Assembly: GCA_023846275.1 (NCBI GenBank)
Contig: JAIUJO010000089.1
Location: forward strand, 387,001-451,000
Direction of reading: 5' to 3'
DNA from: Vanilla planifolia
Lineage: Eukaryota > Streptophyta > Magnoliopsida > Asparagales > Orchidaceae
DNA: 64,000 nucleotides
Below are positions 24,901 through 37,566 of the stretch, piece by piece (positions within the stretch are counted from its first letter, which is position 1; each line of letters opens with the position of its first letter). The position numbers and the translations under genes were made by a program. The notes under the pieces were generated by a model, which ran no database searches, had not been told where the DNA came from, and saw nothing but the letters and a program-made list of their open reading frames with translations.

Positions 24901-26015
24901 TGTGTGCCAGGAACATCGTGAGGTCATCTAGATGCTTCGGGACCTCCAGGTCTAACGACAAATTGTGCGCAGATTGTTGAAGGAAGAGATGTAGGGACGA
25001 TTCGAAGTTGCCAAAGATAAGGACAAGCTCCGCCTCGTATCTTTCTGGGACAAGCTTCATCCAGGATTGAAGCATAGGAAGGCTTAGCCTATCAGCTGCC
25101 TTTCCAGATGCAGAGAAGGAATCTGGTCAGAGGAGGTTCACCACCATCGCCAGCTTTATAGATCAATTAACAAAACCTTAGTCAAAGGGAAGCTCAGAAG
25201 AACCAAGCTAAGGAGCTTATGTGGTTTCGGGATGGAAAATTTTTAAATACAAAAGACAATTACTATATATTAATAATTTATTAAACAAAAGAAGCGAGTA
25301 TTGTTTTGAATTTGATCGGCGATACTAGGGATTGCTCTAAAGAAAAAATTTATTATAATTTTAAATTGCATAAATGTGCATCACAATTTTTGTTCATCTG
25401 TCTACAATATAGTAATATGATAAATATTGGAGATGTAAAGTTTGAGAATCTTATGATAAAAGTCAATTTCTTGATATTCTTTTACTTAATGTTAGGCTCT
25501 TAAGATCCAACAGCTTGAGGTTGGACAACTAAGAGTTAGTTTTCATCACTATTAATGCGATCGCCTAAGGAGATAATGCACATGATTCATCGATCTCATA
25601 CCCATGTCTTGTGCATTAATCATAAACCATCATTGCCCTCAAGACAATGCTTCTGGCAATGTTGTCACCTAAGGAGGTAAGTGTAAAGTTTAATTATCCT
25701 TTTGACAATGTCTTGTGTAGCCACATGCAACACAACCTCCATGGAAATAAGGAAGAAAGATAATATTTGGTCATTCTTTTTAGATGCACAAACTCAAATA
25801 GGAAGTGACACTTCAGGTTTAATTGAAGGCAACAAATTTGCCTACTTCAAGAACAAACACTTTTCTAAAGAGAAATAGAATTTTAGTTTATCCTCTTGGT
25901 TTTTCTTGTCCTCCTTTGTGATCCTCGACCTAGGAGACCACAAGTTATTACTTAATATTTTTCATAATTGCACTTAATAAGGAATTTTACTAAGTTTTTG
26001 TTGATTCCCTTGTTC
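21975..26015. repeat. Segmental duplication block B, copy 1
   Basis: This stretch aligns with 50855-55175 in the same orientation. It covers the first exons of SDA1, their introns and about 0.9 kb upstream of the SDA1 start. Copy 1 lacks about 0.37 kb found in copy 2 (51140-51506). Both ends are clear: on the left the match begins at CCATGAYCATGTGTTC, and on the right it ends after GTTTTTGTTGATTCCCTTG. Confidence 0.93.
22081..25147 (-). pseudogene. SDA1: SDA1-like gene, 5' exons, copy 1 (pseudogene)
   Basis: Exon 1 runs 25147-24765. It reads SFSASGKAADRLSLPMLQSW, then YEAELVLIFGNFESSLHLFL and DDLTMFLAHKTPYYP, and ends SNLAQANILLVNEK before a GT donor; these are N-terminal SDA1 segments. ATG at 25147 matches the third codon of copy 2, whose earlier ATG is CTG here. 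Codon 7 is TGA (25127-25129), and the frame shifts after TPYYP. Exon 2 is almost wholly deleted, leaving about 22345-22280 (LQNIFFTLLQ). Exon 3 (about 22205-22081) keeps SRSLVVLCDLHQRKVWFDDR and TANAICNACFHSS, better preserved than in copy 2, but ends with TGA at a serine codon. The middle of the gene is absent. The 3' end is at 4793-5183, about 17 kb away, behind CTR9 and gypsy sequence. Confidence 0.87.
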
Positions 26016-26019
26016 ATAT

Positions 26020-29000
26020 CTAACTTGTTGATGAAGAATATTATACCCAATCTCCATTGTATCATGGAATATAAATTTCACATATAGTTTATATCATTTC
26101 ATCAAATGTTACATTTTGATTTTCTTTATATTATAATGTAACTCTAAATTTCGTGACATATGAAATTTACATCACAATGATTTGGTTACATTGCATTTCT
26201 TCAATATATCACATTTCTCCTTTAATATATATTTCCTTTACGTTTAAATTATCATTTATTATCATTTATCTTTATTTACTTTGGTAATGTAAAGTTTTTC
26301 TAAACTAGGTTTGATCAAGAAACAACACACATCTTTGGATTCGTCTTCATGAGCTCTATCAAGTGAATTATTTATTTTGACATTTTTATATATTTTTTTT
26401 AAGAATTTTGGTAAACTTTACCAATTGTTTTGATTCATATATGATTCGACAATGGGTATGTTACACTTGACATCCTAACTATCTTGGAGGCTAACTTTGT
26501 CATACAATTTATATAATTTTTTCAAGTTTTCATTTAGATTTTCATGTATTATAACGATACTCTAAATAACCCTCTTAGGGCCTTCACATCGATTTGATTT
26601 TATTATATGTATATATATAATATTATAAAAGTTATTTATTTTTGTAATGTAAAATAGTTTTTACTTGATGTTTTAGTATTCTTAATAAAAATATTATAAT
26701 TTTGACCTAATTTGATAATCATGAAACTTACACTCATTCTCTTGAGTATTTGGGAATGCAACATTCTGGTAAACTTTATCTCTCATGCTACATTCATATG
26801 TTCTTGATTTTCTTATATTATGTTACTTTAATTTGTATCATTATAAGTTTAATAATTATTTAGTTAATAATAAAATAATAACTTATGATTATTTATGTTC
26901 TTTTATTTTGATATTTCTTAAAAATAAAATATGAGGTCTGATTAAGATGAAACAAAAGTCATTAAACTCGACTTCATGGGCAACATCTAATAAAAAAATT
27001 CTTTTTTAATTATTTTTAAATATTTTATTTTCAATCATTTGGCACAGTTTACGAGGTGTTTTATTTTATACCTAATTTGACGATTAACAATGTTACACCA
27101 ACCACCAAATCAACTGGAAATTAAATGTTGCTATACAATTTATCTCAATTCTTTTAATTGTTTGATTTGATTTTCTTATATTTTTATGAAGCTCTAAATC
27201 TCCTCTCTTGTAACCTTACATCACTATAGTCTTGTTGTATTATATTATTTTAATTTATCTGACTTTAGCTTTAACATATATTTACATAATATTAAAATAA
27301 CAAATTAATTATTACTTTTATTTAAATACTTTGGTAATTTCAAAAAATTATAAACAAGTTTCAATGGAGATGAAACAAATACCATTATTGTCATCTTATA
27401 GAGTTCCACTCAATTAGAATCATTTCTTTTAATTTATAAAAATATTTTAAAAAGTGTTTATATGCTTTACAAGTCATTTCAATCCAAACCTCATGTGATA
27501 GTCAATGATACTACATTAGATCTTCTTAGAATCTTGGATCACAATTTTTCTATAATATTTATCACTTTTCCACAAATTTTTTTATTTGATTTGGTTGTAT
27601 TACTTATTAACTTTACATCTCCTCCAAAGTGACCCTTTAATCATTTTTATTAGTTGTAATACATTGTTTTAATTTAACTCATTTCAATTATAATATATAT
27701 TTACTTATTATTAAGATGATACTTTATTATTATTTATGCTTATTTGTTTTTATAATTCATATTTTCCGTAAAATGTGTTTTGAATGAGATGAAAAAAAAA
27801 GTTGGTTTTATTTGTCTCAATATGCTCTACCTAATTAAATATTTATTTTATTATTTGTATAATAATTTTTATTATATTTTTTCTTACTTTATAAGATATT
27901 TTTTCTCATACTTGTTTCCATCATTGAGGATGTTATACTTGATCTCCTTAGTACCTTGAAGGATAACTTTACCATACAAGTTTTATTAAATAATTTAGCT
28001 CATTTGATCAAAGATTTTTCTTTAGTTTGGATATATTATTATGAAACTCTAACTCTTCTATGCTGTGATAGTTACATAGTTTTTATTTAGATATTATAAA
28101 TTCTTTTAGTTTATCTTATTTTAGCTTTATTATATATTTCTCAAATAATAAAATACTAATTTATTATTATTTACACTTATTTAAATTGATATTTTATAAT
28201 AAATTCAAACGAGTTCTAATTGAGACATTTCAAACATCATCACCTTTCTTGTTTAATAAGTTTTATAAATGTAAATTTTTTATTATCCATGGTTTTTGCA
28301 CTCTTATAAGATATTTTGATTCTTACATGGTTGTTGCACACATCCTCCATTGTATTTTTTGAATGCAACATTTTCGAAATAATTTATCGGATTTTATAAA
28401 AAAATATTTTATTATATTATGGTGAAACTCAAATTCTCTACACATGTAAATTTAATATCACTTAGATTTTGTTATACTATATTTTTTTAATTTATCCCAT
28501 TAGTATTTTGGAATACAACTTTTCTCATATAATTTATCTCATTTCTTGAAATGTTTTACTTTTATTTAGTTATATTTTTATGAAACTCAAATTATCCACT
28601 CATGTAAACTTAACATCACTTTGATTTGGTCATATTTTATTGTTGCTATTTATAAACTTTTTAATGTTAATACATATTTACTCTTTTTTGTCATTGCAAT
28701 TTACAGTAATTCCAAGCTAAGTCTGACCAAGATAAAATAAATATTATTGAACTCGTCTAAAAGATATCTATTTTATTAAATATATATATTTTTAATTTTA
28801 CAATATTTTATTTTCTAAGATTTTTGTTCGCTTTTTATGATATTTGGATTTGTGTTATATTTGGATTTCTTGAAATGTTTTGCTTTTTTTTGGTTATATT
28901 TCTATGAAACTCAAATTATCCACTCTTGTAAACTTAACATCACTTTGATTTGGTCATATTTTATTATTTCTATTTATAAAATTTTTAGCATTAATACATA

Positions 29001-30700
29001 TTTACTCTTATTTGTCTATACAATTTATAGTAATTTCAAGCTAAGTCTAACAAAGATAAAATAAATATTATTGAACTCGTCTACACAAAATCTATTTTAT
29101 TAAATATACATTTTTTAATTTGAAATTATTTTATTTTCTAATTTTTGTTTGCTTTTTATGATATTTGGATTTGTATAATAGAACACAACTTTCTCGTAAA
29201 ATTTATCTCATTTCTACTAATGTTTGACATTGATTTGGTTATATTGTTATGCAACTCGAAATTTCCTATCATGTGGCATATATATCATTTAGATTTGGTT
29301 TTGTTACATGACTTTTATTTATATAATCTTTGCTTTAATATATCTTCATTGAATATTTAAACAATAAAATATTATTATTTGCACTATTTATAATAATAAT
29401 TTGTAGTAATACTAAATAAGGCTTGATAAGATAAAAAAAACCTTGTTAGTCTCATCTCACTGAGTTCTCCTTAATTAAATATTTTGTTTTTATGTTTTTA
29501 AATATTGTTTCTAAGCTTTTTGCATGCTTTAAAATATTTTTTGATTTATATATGACTTGATAATCGAGGATACCATACCTTATCACCTTGGTATCTTAGA
29601 ATGCAATTTTTCTATACAATTATCTTATTTCTTCAAATTGTTTGTTTTGATTTAGTAATATTACTATATAACCTTAAGTCACCTCTCCTATGAGGATTAC
29701 ATCACTTTGATTTGGTTAGATTATGTTGATTTGATTTATCTCTTTCTACGTTAATATATGTTTTCTTAATATTGAAAATTTTTATTGTTATTATTATTTT
29801 TTATTTTCTTCTTTTAACAAATGTCAGTAGTCATTTAAACAAGCATTACCAAATTAAAATTTCATTTATGTTTTTTTGAATAATTTAATTTTAATAGTTT
29901 GGCATGCTTTATGAAACATTTTTATCAATATCTTATTTGATGATCACAGATGTTATACTATCTCCTTAAGTTTTTTGAAGGCAACTTTCTTAAATATTTT
30001 AATTTTTTTCTTTAAATGTTTTTCTTTATTTTGTTATGTTAGTATCAAACTATAATATTCTTTTATGCGAGGTTTATCTTGCATTGATTCAGTTATATTA
30101 CATTGTTTCATTTTATCTCATTTTAGCTTTAGTATATATTTATTTCAAATTGAAATAATATTTTGTAAATATATATGCTTATTTTTCTTGACAATTCACA
30201 ATAATCCTACACAATGCATGATTAAAATATAACAAATATCATTAGACTCATCTCAAAGAGCTATTTTCCTTTTAATATTTATTTTTTATATTTTCAAATG
30301 TTTCATTTTTTGGCTTTTTGAATTGCTTACGAGACATTTTGATTTATATCTTATTTGATGAACCATGATGTTACACTCAATTTCATTTAATTTGGTTCTA
30401 TTATATTTTTTAATTTATCATATTTTAGATTTTTTAAATGTTGAAATATTAATTTATTATTTTTTATATTTATTTAAATTAGTATTTTTGAAGTAATTCA
30501 AAATAAGGAAAGATTGATAGAGAACAAACTTGGTTACACTCGTCCCGATAAGTTTTGTCTAATTAAATATTTATTTTTTAACTGTTCAAAATATTTATAT
30601 TTTTAATACTTTTTAATTGATTTTATTTTATTTTTTGTTTTATATTTTTACTTTATATTATTTTAGATTTATTACATATTTATTAAATTTCAAAATATTA
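26020..30700. repeat. Degenerate tandem array, unit about 0.42 kb, about 10 units
   Basis: A block of text recurs in the same order and orientation about every 0.3-0.45 kb. It consists of a GATNAAGATGAAACAAA-like phrase with ATTATT, then CTCRTCTC and GAGCTCTATCTAATTAAAT-like sequence, then GGCATGCTTTATGAGACATTTTGATT, then a TGATGAT, GTTACAC, CTTGGAATGCAACTTTCTC and TATCTCATTTCTTCAAATG part, then GATTTGGTTATATTA and a TTTATCTCATTTTAGCTTTAATATATATTTACTTA part. Anchors fall near 26310, 26940, 27365, 27790, 28220, 28730, 29050, 29430, 29845, 30225 and 30510. Units are strongly diverged. There is no coding potential. One more unit stands alone at 59820-60270. Confidence 0.8.
28543..29185. repeat. 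Recent tandem duplication inside the array, period about 324
   Basis: From TCTTGAAATGTTTT near 28543 to ATATTTGGATTTGT near 28860, the sequence is repeated from about 28867 to 29176 with far higher identity than other units of the array. This implies a later local duplication of a partial unit. Confidence 0.85.
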
Positions 30701-31879
30701 ATTTATTTAGAGAATTAAAGATTTAGGGATTTTTGTAAACAAAAATTTCTAAAGTATTAAATTTTTTAGAGTAACCTAATTTTCTCTGATTTTGGTTTCA
30801 TTAAAACACTAATGTGTATTTGGTTTATCTCTAATAACTTCAGCAAAAAGAAAATGGTTAGTGGATGCCCGATCAGGGATCGAGGGTGGATCTGGGAACA
30901 GATTTTGGTTGAAGCGCCTAAAAAATCTTGTCTATATTTCGTTTATTATTGAGAAATTTTATTTTATCAATAAAAAATTTTAAGGTCGAAAAGTTGTTTT
31001 TACTAAATTTTGGAAATGAAAATTTTCTTAAATAAACAATTCACTCATCCCCTCTTATTCGATATGCCTCAAATGTTTTACAATAAGTTAAACACTTACT
31101 TGGTTTTATTGGACATGTTAATTGCCTTTTGTAATATGATCATTATGTTGTTTCATATTTGGCTTCACATAAAATTGATTTCGAAGGTTAGGCATATTTT
31201 TTCATTTGTTTGGGATATGTGAGCATACAAAATGTTTTGAAACATTATATATTTAATTAATTTTTTATAAAAAGTACATTTAAAAATTAAAGTATTAATA
31301 CAAAAATAAAAAAAAATAGAGGATGTGACACCCGATCCCAAGAAAGGCAAGCTTGGTCACCACAACTACGCTCCAGTCTTATGCAAATCAAGCAACATGA
31401 TTACATTATTGTACATGTGTTGCAAAGTGACAAAGATGATTGATAATGAAACAATTGATAACATTGAGATTAATAATTGGGTTCAATTATTAGCCAAGTT
31501 AACTAAGCTATTTAATGAAGTAATCTAAAGCATCCAGCATCCTCAAGAAGTGGGTTAATAAGGGTCATATATTTGACAATTACAAGGATAACATACTTGA
31601 TTGTCAGGACAACCTTATCTAGTCTGGATAAAGGATTGTAACAATCTCTTCCATAATCTTTACTATAAAATAATAGTTTTATTTTCCTAAACAAAATACT
31701 TATAATATTATCAAAATTATCCATTTACGTACAAGGTCTTAAACTAATACCTAAGCCACCAAACACAAAGTATGAATGACACTAAATAATGTGATGAGCC
31801 AATATCCAATAAATATCTTGAACACCCAACACATTCCCAATGGAATTATATATTTATGAAACATGAGGATAATGTTTCA
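30701..31879. other. Spacer with possible LTR-like fragment, no gene recognised
   Basis: A GTGACACCCGATCCC phrase at 31325-31339 resembles the GTGACACCC-type edge common in plant gypsy LTRs, but no partner end was found. The 67-codon frame starting at 31325 has no recognisable domain. Confidence 0.35.
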
Positions 31880-33232
31880 AGAAAACTTAATATTGTTTTT
31901 AATTTAATTTTATTTAATCTAAACTTATTTTAAATATCATGCCATAACTTAATATAAAATCTATATATTATATTTCTAATATAAACTAGTTCTCATGCTA
32001 TCTTTATGATTTAATTTATGTACTTTATCATAAAATAAACATATAAAAGTTCCACAGAAATTTAAAAATTATGAGCCAACGTAATACAAATACTTCTTAT
32101 CAAGATAACTATGTCATATATCAAAATACACAATATAAAATGGCTTATAAGATATCTTAATTTAAGAATAAATTATCTATTAATTTAACATTATATTTAT
32201 ATTACTATTATCAAACTTTTCTAGCTAAATTTAAGGTGAAGATTCTTAATCGACTTTCTTTTTCCTTTAGTTTCTCTACATTGTCATAGATGCATGCACA
32301 TGAGTTACTATATAATCTTTAATTATGAAAAAATCTAAAATTCCTAAAGAATATATAACCCAAAGTATTCTCTCTACTTTCTCTTCTACTACAAAAACAT
32401 CAACTATATGATTCCCACATCGTGTTGTACAATTTACATCTCACTAAATCATTGTTATTAATTCTTCACTTATTATATTGTACGACCTCTCCATCAAATA
32501 GTGTGATTCCTTCAACTCCCTATATATGGTTATCAGAATCCCATCTTACTCTTTGACCTTTATCTAACCATATTGTGTGAGAAGCTCATGGTACAGTATG
32601 ATCCCTCCAACTATGATATGATGAGATTGTTGGACCACACAATAACCTTTCTTCTTGAACCAACTTAACTCTAATTGTATTATATATTCTCTTAATTGCA
32701 TGATCTATTTATTAACTCCTTAAACAAATTATTGATAATCATATAGTACACTCACCTCCAAAATAAATAATAAGGCCTAAATTAAATTATATTTTATTAC
32801 AAGACAACTCTAAACCCTCAAAATTAGTTATCATAGCATTCTTAACTTGTATAATAAAATAAAACCACTAAATTAATAAAAATGAATTAATTAAATAAAA
32901 AATATAATTTCAACCTTTTTTTTAATTTTCACTCATTGCAGTAGCTTTCTAGTATGTTCTTCCCCTTCTTGATTTTTATTGTAATAGTAAGTTTCCTTTT
33001 TTTCTTTTGTACTACATTCCTTATGACCAACACATTTTTTTCTTCTCTTTCTTGTTGTTCTCTTGAATTGAGAGTTTCTTCTTCCCTCTTCTCTTTATTT
33101 TCTCTTTTTCTCCTTCTCTTCCTCCATTTTTCTTTCATTAGCTACATCTCTAAACTACCTAAAACTTTGAGTAATAACTTATGTAACACTAATCTTATTA
33201 AAGATAATTGGCTTAAATTAAGAAGTATTATT
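31880..33232. repeat. Repeat R, left copy (about 1.35 kb)
   Basis: The segment aligns in the same orientation with 36092-37470, starting at AGAAAACTYAATATT and ending at a GTATTATTT phrase. It has a pyrimidine-rich stretch near 32960-33140 that produces long low-complexity frames on both strands. No TG/CA ends and no coding similarity are visible. The right edge abuts the end of the copia gag frame. Confidence 0.88.
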
Positions 33233-34115
33233 TGCCATTTCTTTTTGCCAAATTTTGTGCTAAACCATTAACATGAAAACTTACCTCATCCTCCAAATTC
33301 ATGGAAGAGGCAGAAGTGGAATCCAAATCACATTTGGTGGCTTTGAAGGCCATGGATTCTTCTTTCTTCCTTTCATGCTTTAACTTGCTTGTAGAAGCCT
33401 CTTCTGTTAATCTCCTAGTCATCTCTATTTTGGCAGTGAGAAGTTCCCCAAGGAGTTCATCCAATGAAAGTTTGTTGACATCTTTAGCCGCTTTAAAAGC
33501 CGTTGCAAGGAGATCATATTCCATTGGAAAAATTCTCAAACTTTCTCTTACTAGGTCACTGTTTGAGACTGCCCATCCAAGATTTATCAATCCATTTGTT
33601 ACATCATTAAATCTTAAATACATTCTTTTAATACTCTCACTAGGATTCCTTCTAAAAAGCTCATAGTCATGGGTGGTGATGTTGATCTTCGTCTCTTTCA
33701 CTTGTGAGGTGCCCTTATAAGTTACTTCGGGTTTTTTCCACACCTCAAATGTCGTATTCAAAATTATAATTTGTGTAAATTCACTAAGAAAAATTCCACA
33801 ATGAAGATAGTTCAAGGCCCTAGCATTCAATTGAGCCAATGTTTTATGCTCAACATTAAGTTCACCAAAGGGCTTGACTTCATTAGTAAAAGAATCTCTA
33901 GGAAGTTCACAAGGCATAGTCATAACTTTCCATAATTTTAAATCGATAGATTGAATAAAAATTCTAAAATGGTTTTTCCAATATAAGTCAAATTCTCCTT
34001 TAAACAAGGAAGACAGAATTGAACAAAAACCTTCACACAAGGTTGCACCCATATCAACCAAAGAGGAAGCCATAAAACAAAAAATCATAAAACCACAAAG
34101 AATGTGAGAAAGCAT
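33228..34115 (-). CDS. Ty1/copia gag polyprotein, N-terminal part (UBN2-type), truncated
   Basis: This is a 295-codon open frame, the longest in the window. The likely natural start is the Met at codon 16 (MASSLVDMG). It is followed by the copia gag opening FKGEFDLYWKNHFRIFIQSI and a UBN2-type domain including LNARALNYLHCGIFLSEF, a YELFRRNPSESIKRMYLRF helix, and RIFPMEYDLLATAF with LSLDELLGELLTAKIEM. It breaks off after a charged region before any CCHC zinc knuckle, where repeat R begins; no protease, integrase or reverse transcriptase follows. Gag packages the element RNA in virus-like particles in the cytoplasm. Its orientation matches the primer binding site and LTR just upstream (34174-35574). 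The open frame suggests a younger insertion than the surrounding pseudogenes. Confidence 0.88.
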   Translation of the reverse strand: MLSHILCGFMIFCFMASSLVDMGATLCEGFCSILSSLFKGEFDLYWKNHFRIFIQSIDLKLWKVMTMPCELPRDSFTNEVKPFGELNVEHKTLAQLNARALNYLHCGIFLSEFTQIIILNTTFEVWKKPEVTYKGTSQVKETKINITTHDYELFRRNPSESIKRMYLRFNDVTNGLINLGWAVSNSDLVRESLRIFPMEYDLLATAFKAAKDVNKLSLDELLGELLTAKIEMTRRLTEEASTSKLKHERKKEESMAFKATKCDLDSTSASSMNLEDEVSFHVNGLAQNLAKRNGK

Positions 34116-34173
34116 TCACTTAGCACAAGTGGATCTCCTACGTGATGTTACTCACGTAATTTGACATTCCTCT

Positions 34174-34185
34174 CTCTGATACCAA
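34174..34185 (-). other. Copia primer binding site (tRNA-Met type)
   Basis: The minus strand reads TTGGTATCAGAG, the usual plant copia primer site complementary to the 3' end of initiator tRNA-Met. It is one base from the inner LTR end and about 60 bases before the gag frame. Confidence 0.85.
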
Positions 34186-34186
34186 T

Positions 34187-35574
34187 TGAAGTACTTTGTG
34201 CTTAATACAATCCCACAAGAGGGGAGGGGTGAATTATTGTAAATAAAATTTTCATTCGATTTTTGGTTTTAATTAAAACTTAAATCTTTTAAGCAAGAAT
34301 AAGAAAGAATAGTACACAAAAGGATTTTAAGGTGGTTCGACTCAAAATCGAGCCTACTTCCACCCCCAACAAGTGTTGGGAAAAGAACACTAAAATCACA
34401 AAATTACAAGCGAGGTTTTTCATACGGTTCACCTCAAACCTACTTGGGATTTTACCTACCACTAATCTCAAACCTACTTGCGTTTTTCTAGGCTCAACTC
34501 AAAACCCAGGCTTTTGAACAATTATCGGGATGCCCTTAACCCAAAGAAAGTAATACAAACAATTGGGAAAACTTAAGTCAATTTTAAGAGAAATATGAGG
34601 CACACCCAATACCGAAAAGATTGGGGAATAGAGATTGAAAAATAGTTGAAGAAAAAACCTCCAATTTTGGGTTCCTTCTAGTAGCTTTCACTTTGTTACT
34701 TTGGAAGCATCGTTTCCTCTTAGAATTGCTCGATATTGTTATTTGAAAGCTTTGAAATCTTATCAATGGCAAGCTCTAGGGGTTCTTCATCATTTCCTAT
34801 TTATAGAGCTTAATTTAAGCTCCAAATCCACTCCCAACGGTTCTAAAATGAACTAGCCATTTGGTATCGGACACAAAGCAGTCACTGTTCGATTTGGAGC
34901 AGGAAATGGACGTTTCTGATTGAATCTCAAAATTATCATTTAAGATCAATCTTGGCCATTGGATCTAGGCAACCTTGATTTGGGCCATTGGATGGCACAT
35001 TGGTTGTCCTGCATGTACTAAAATAATTTGTCCAGAAATCAACTAAAGTAGAAACTTACTGTAGTGGTTTATTAACCTCTTGCAGATCTTGCTCGGTTTC
35101 GAATCTCTTGCTTGGTGTTTTACTCTGTTATCATGCAGTAATTTACCTTAATTAATAAAAGCCGTCCGATCACACCTGCCATTCCACCTTCTTTGACAAT
35201 CGAATGGAAGATTAGTCCCACATTGTCCAAATGTCTTTGTCATTGCTCTCTATAGCACTTTCGGTTCATTAGTCTCTCGAGCCGTTTGGGGTTGGCTCCC
35301 CCTTCCTCGACCAAGATTTCATCATTTGGTCCTAGTTGGCTTGATTTCGCGCTTACTCTGGTCAGCTTTCTCTGCTGGCTGAGTTCGCACCTGTTCAGTT
35401 CAACAGCTGCAGGCTGATTTCTCACTTGTTCCATTCAACAGCTCTACCTATGGCCGTTGGCTTCGCTGACCCCTTTTGGGTCTATCAAACAATTTTTACT
35501 TTATTTTATTTTTTAAATCCTTAATTCCTGGACGGATCAGTCGTAGGGTCAGATCGACTCGCCCAATGCTACAG
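34187..35574 (-). mobile_element. Copia 5' LTR, about 1.39 kb
   Basis: On the minus strand the LTR would begin TGTAGCATTGGG (at 35574) and end GTACTTCA (at 34187), next to the primer binding site. It has the TG...CA ends expected of an LTR. It is more GC-rich than its surroundings, which stands out in this window. No second LTR is present, so the outer border at 35574 is inferred from the TG end alone. Confidence 0.65.
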
Positions 35575-36091
35575 TGAAAATTCCCCAGAGTAATGTGGTT
35601 TTATAGTGTTTTGTGAGAATTTTGGTGTCAAAATTGAATATAAGTATAACAAAATAATTTTATATTATGATAGTATTACAAGTGTCTTAAATGAATATGA
35701 AGAGAAATTCATGAAAAATTAATCCTAAATAATTTTAAAAAATCAAATACAGATGTCTATACTTTTCATCAATAATGCTCAGCCCAAAAATAAAAATTTA
35801 TAAATTATTAAACTTATAACATTTTCAAGTATTAATACTACTAGTGTGTCACATCATCTCAAAATTTGGACTTATGAAATTCAAGAAAAATAAATAGATA
35901 TTCAAGTATAAATATTTTGGTGCATGCTTTCAATTTTCTTGAAGCTTGCCATCACTCCAAGAGTCTTGAAGACCACTATTTTAGACATTTAAAGTTCATG
36001 GCTTGACTTAATTGAATATTAAAAATTTCACTTAAAGCAAGCCCATATGAGATATAAACATTTATGCTTGACTCATCAATCGCAAGGGTGT
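35575..36091. other. Spacer between copia LTR and right repeat R
   Basis: About 0.5 kb of AT-rich sequence with no frame or family that I recognise. Confidence 0.5.
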
Positions 36092-37470
36092 AACAGAAAA
36101 CTCAATATTATTTTTTATTTAATTTAGATAATCTAAACTTATTTTAAATATCATGCCATAACTTCAAATAAAATATATATATTATATTTCTAATATAAAC
36201 AAGTTCTCATGCTATCTATATGGTTTAATATATGTACCTTATCATAAAATAAATAGATAAAAGATCCATAGAAATTTAAAAATTATGAGCCATTGTAATA
36301 CAAATATTTTTTATTAAGATAACTATGTCATATATAACATACACAATATAAAATGGCATATAAGATATCTTAATTTAATAATTAATTATCTATTAATTTA
36401 ATATTATATTTATATTACCATTATCAAACTTTTCTACCTAAATTCAAGGTGAAGATCCTTAATCCACATTTCTTTTCTTTTAGTTTTTCTACAAACTCAT
36501 AGATGAGGGCACATGAGTTACTATATAATCATTAATAATGAACATATCTAAAATTCTTTAAGATTATATAACCCAAAGCATTCTCTCTACTTTCTCTACT
36601 ACAAAAACATCAACTATATGATTCCCTCATCGTGCTGTATAATTGGCTTCTCACTAAATCATTGTTATTAATTCTTCACTTATTGTATTGTATGGCCTCT
36701 CCATCAAACAGTGTGATTTCTTCAACTCCCTAGTTATGGTTATTAGAAGCCCATCTTACTCTTTGACCTTTATCTAATCATATTGTATGAGAATCCCATG
36801 GTACAATATGATCACTCCAACGATGATATGACGACATTGTTGGACCACAAAATAAGCTTTCTTCTTGAACCAACTTAACTCTAATTGTATTATATATTCT
36901 CTTAATTGTATGATATGTTTAAGAACTCCCTTAAAAAATTATTGATAATTATATTATATATTTAGTCTAATCATAAAGTAGACTCACCTCCAAAAAAAAA
37001 CATAAGGCCTAAATTCAACTATATTTTACTATAAAACAACTCTAAACCCCCATAATTAATTATCATAGCATTGTGGTACAACAAGATAAAACCTCTAATT
37101 CCTTTATAAAAATGAATAAATTCAATAAAAAATATAATTTCAACTTTTTTGCCATATTTTCACTCATTGTAGTAGCTTTCTAGTACCTTTTTCCCCTTCT
37201 TTTTTCTTATAGTAATAGTAAGTCTCCTTTCTGTCTTCCTTGCTACTCTCCTTGTGACCAACACAATTCTTTTCTTCTCTTTCTGGTTGTCCTCTTGAAT
37301 TGAAACTTACTTCTTCCCTCTTCTCTTTATTTTCTCTTTTTCTCCTTCTCTCCCTCAACTTTTCTTTGATTAGCTACATCTCTAAACTACCTAAACTTTT
37401 AGTAATAACTTATTTAACACTAATCTTGTTAAAGATAATTGGATTAAATTTAAAAGTATTATTTTTCATT
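36092..37470. repeat. Repeat R, right copy (about 1.35 kb)
   Basis: Direct copy of 31880-33232, with the same pyrimidine-rich part near 37175-37360. Several small indels separate the two. It ends at the start of a long (AT)n tract. Confidence 0.88.
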
Positions 37471-37479
37471 TAAATATTC

Positions 37480-37482
<3 letters not shown>

Positions 37483-37566
<84 letters not shown>

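Noticed and set aside
26020-30700. Array considered as a CRISPR-like or minisatellite structure
   Set aside because: Units are about 0.42 kb, diverged and without unique spacers; the context is a plant nuclear genome.
31325-31528. Frame of 67 codons next to a GTGACACCCGATCCC phrase
   Set aside because: No domain and no second copy in the window; the phrase alone is not enough to call an LTR.
32929-33271. Lys/Arg/Glu-rich minus frame and Phe/Leu/Ser-rich plus frame, also at 37164-37358
   Set aside because: Both come from a pyrimidine-rich low-complexity tract inside repeat R. The frame is not kept between the two copies.
33301-33666. Plus-strand frame of 121 codons
   Set aside because: Antisense of the copia gag frame, which has clear UBN2-type gag features.
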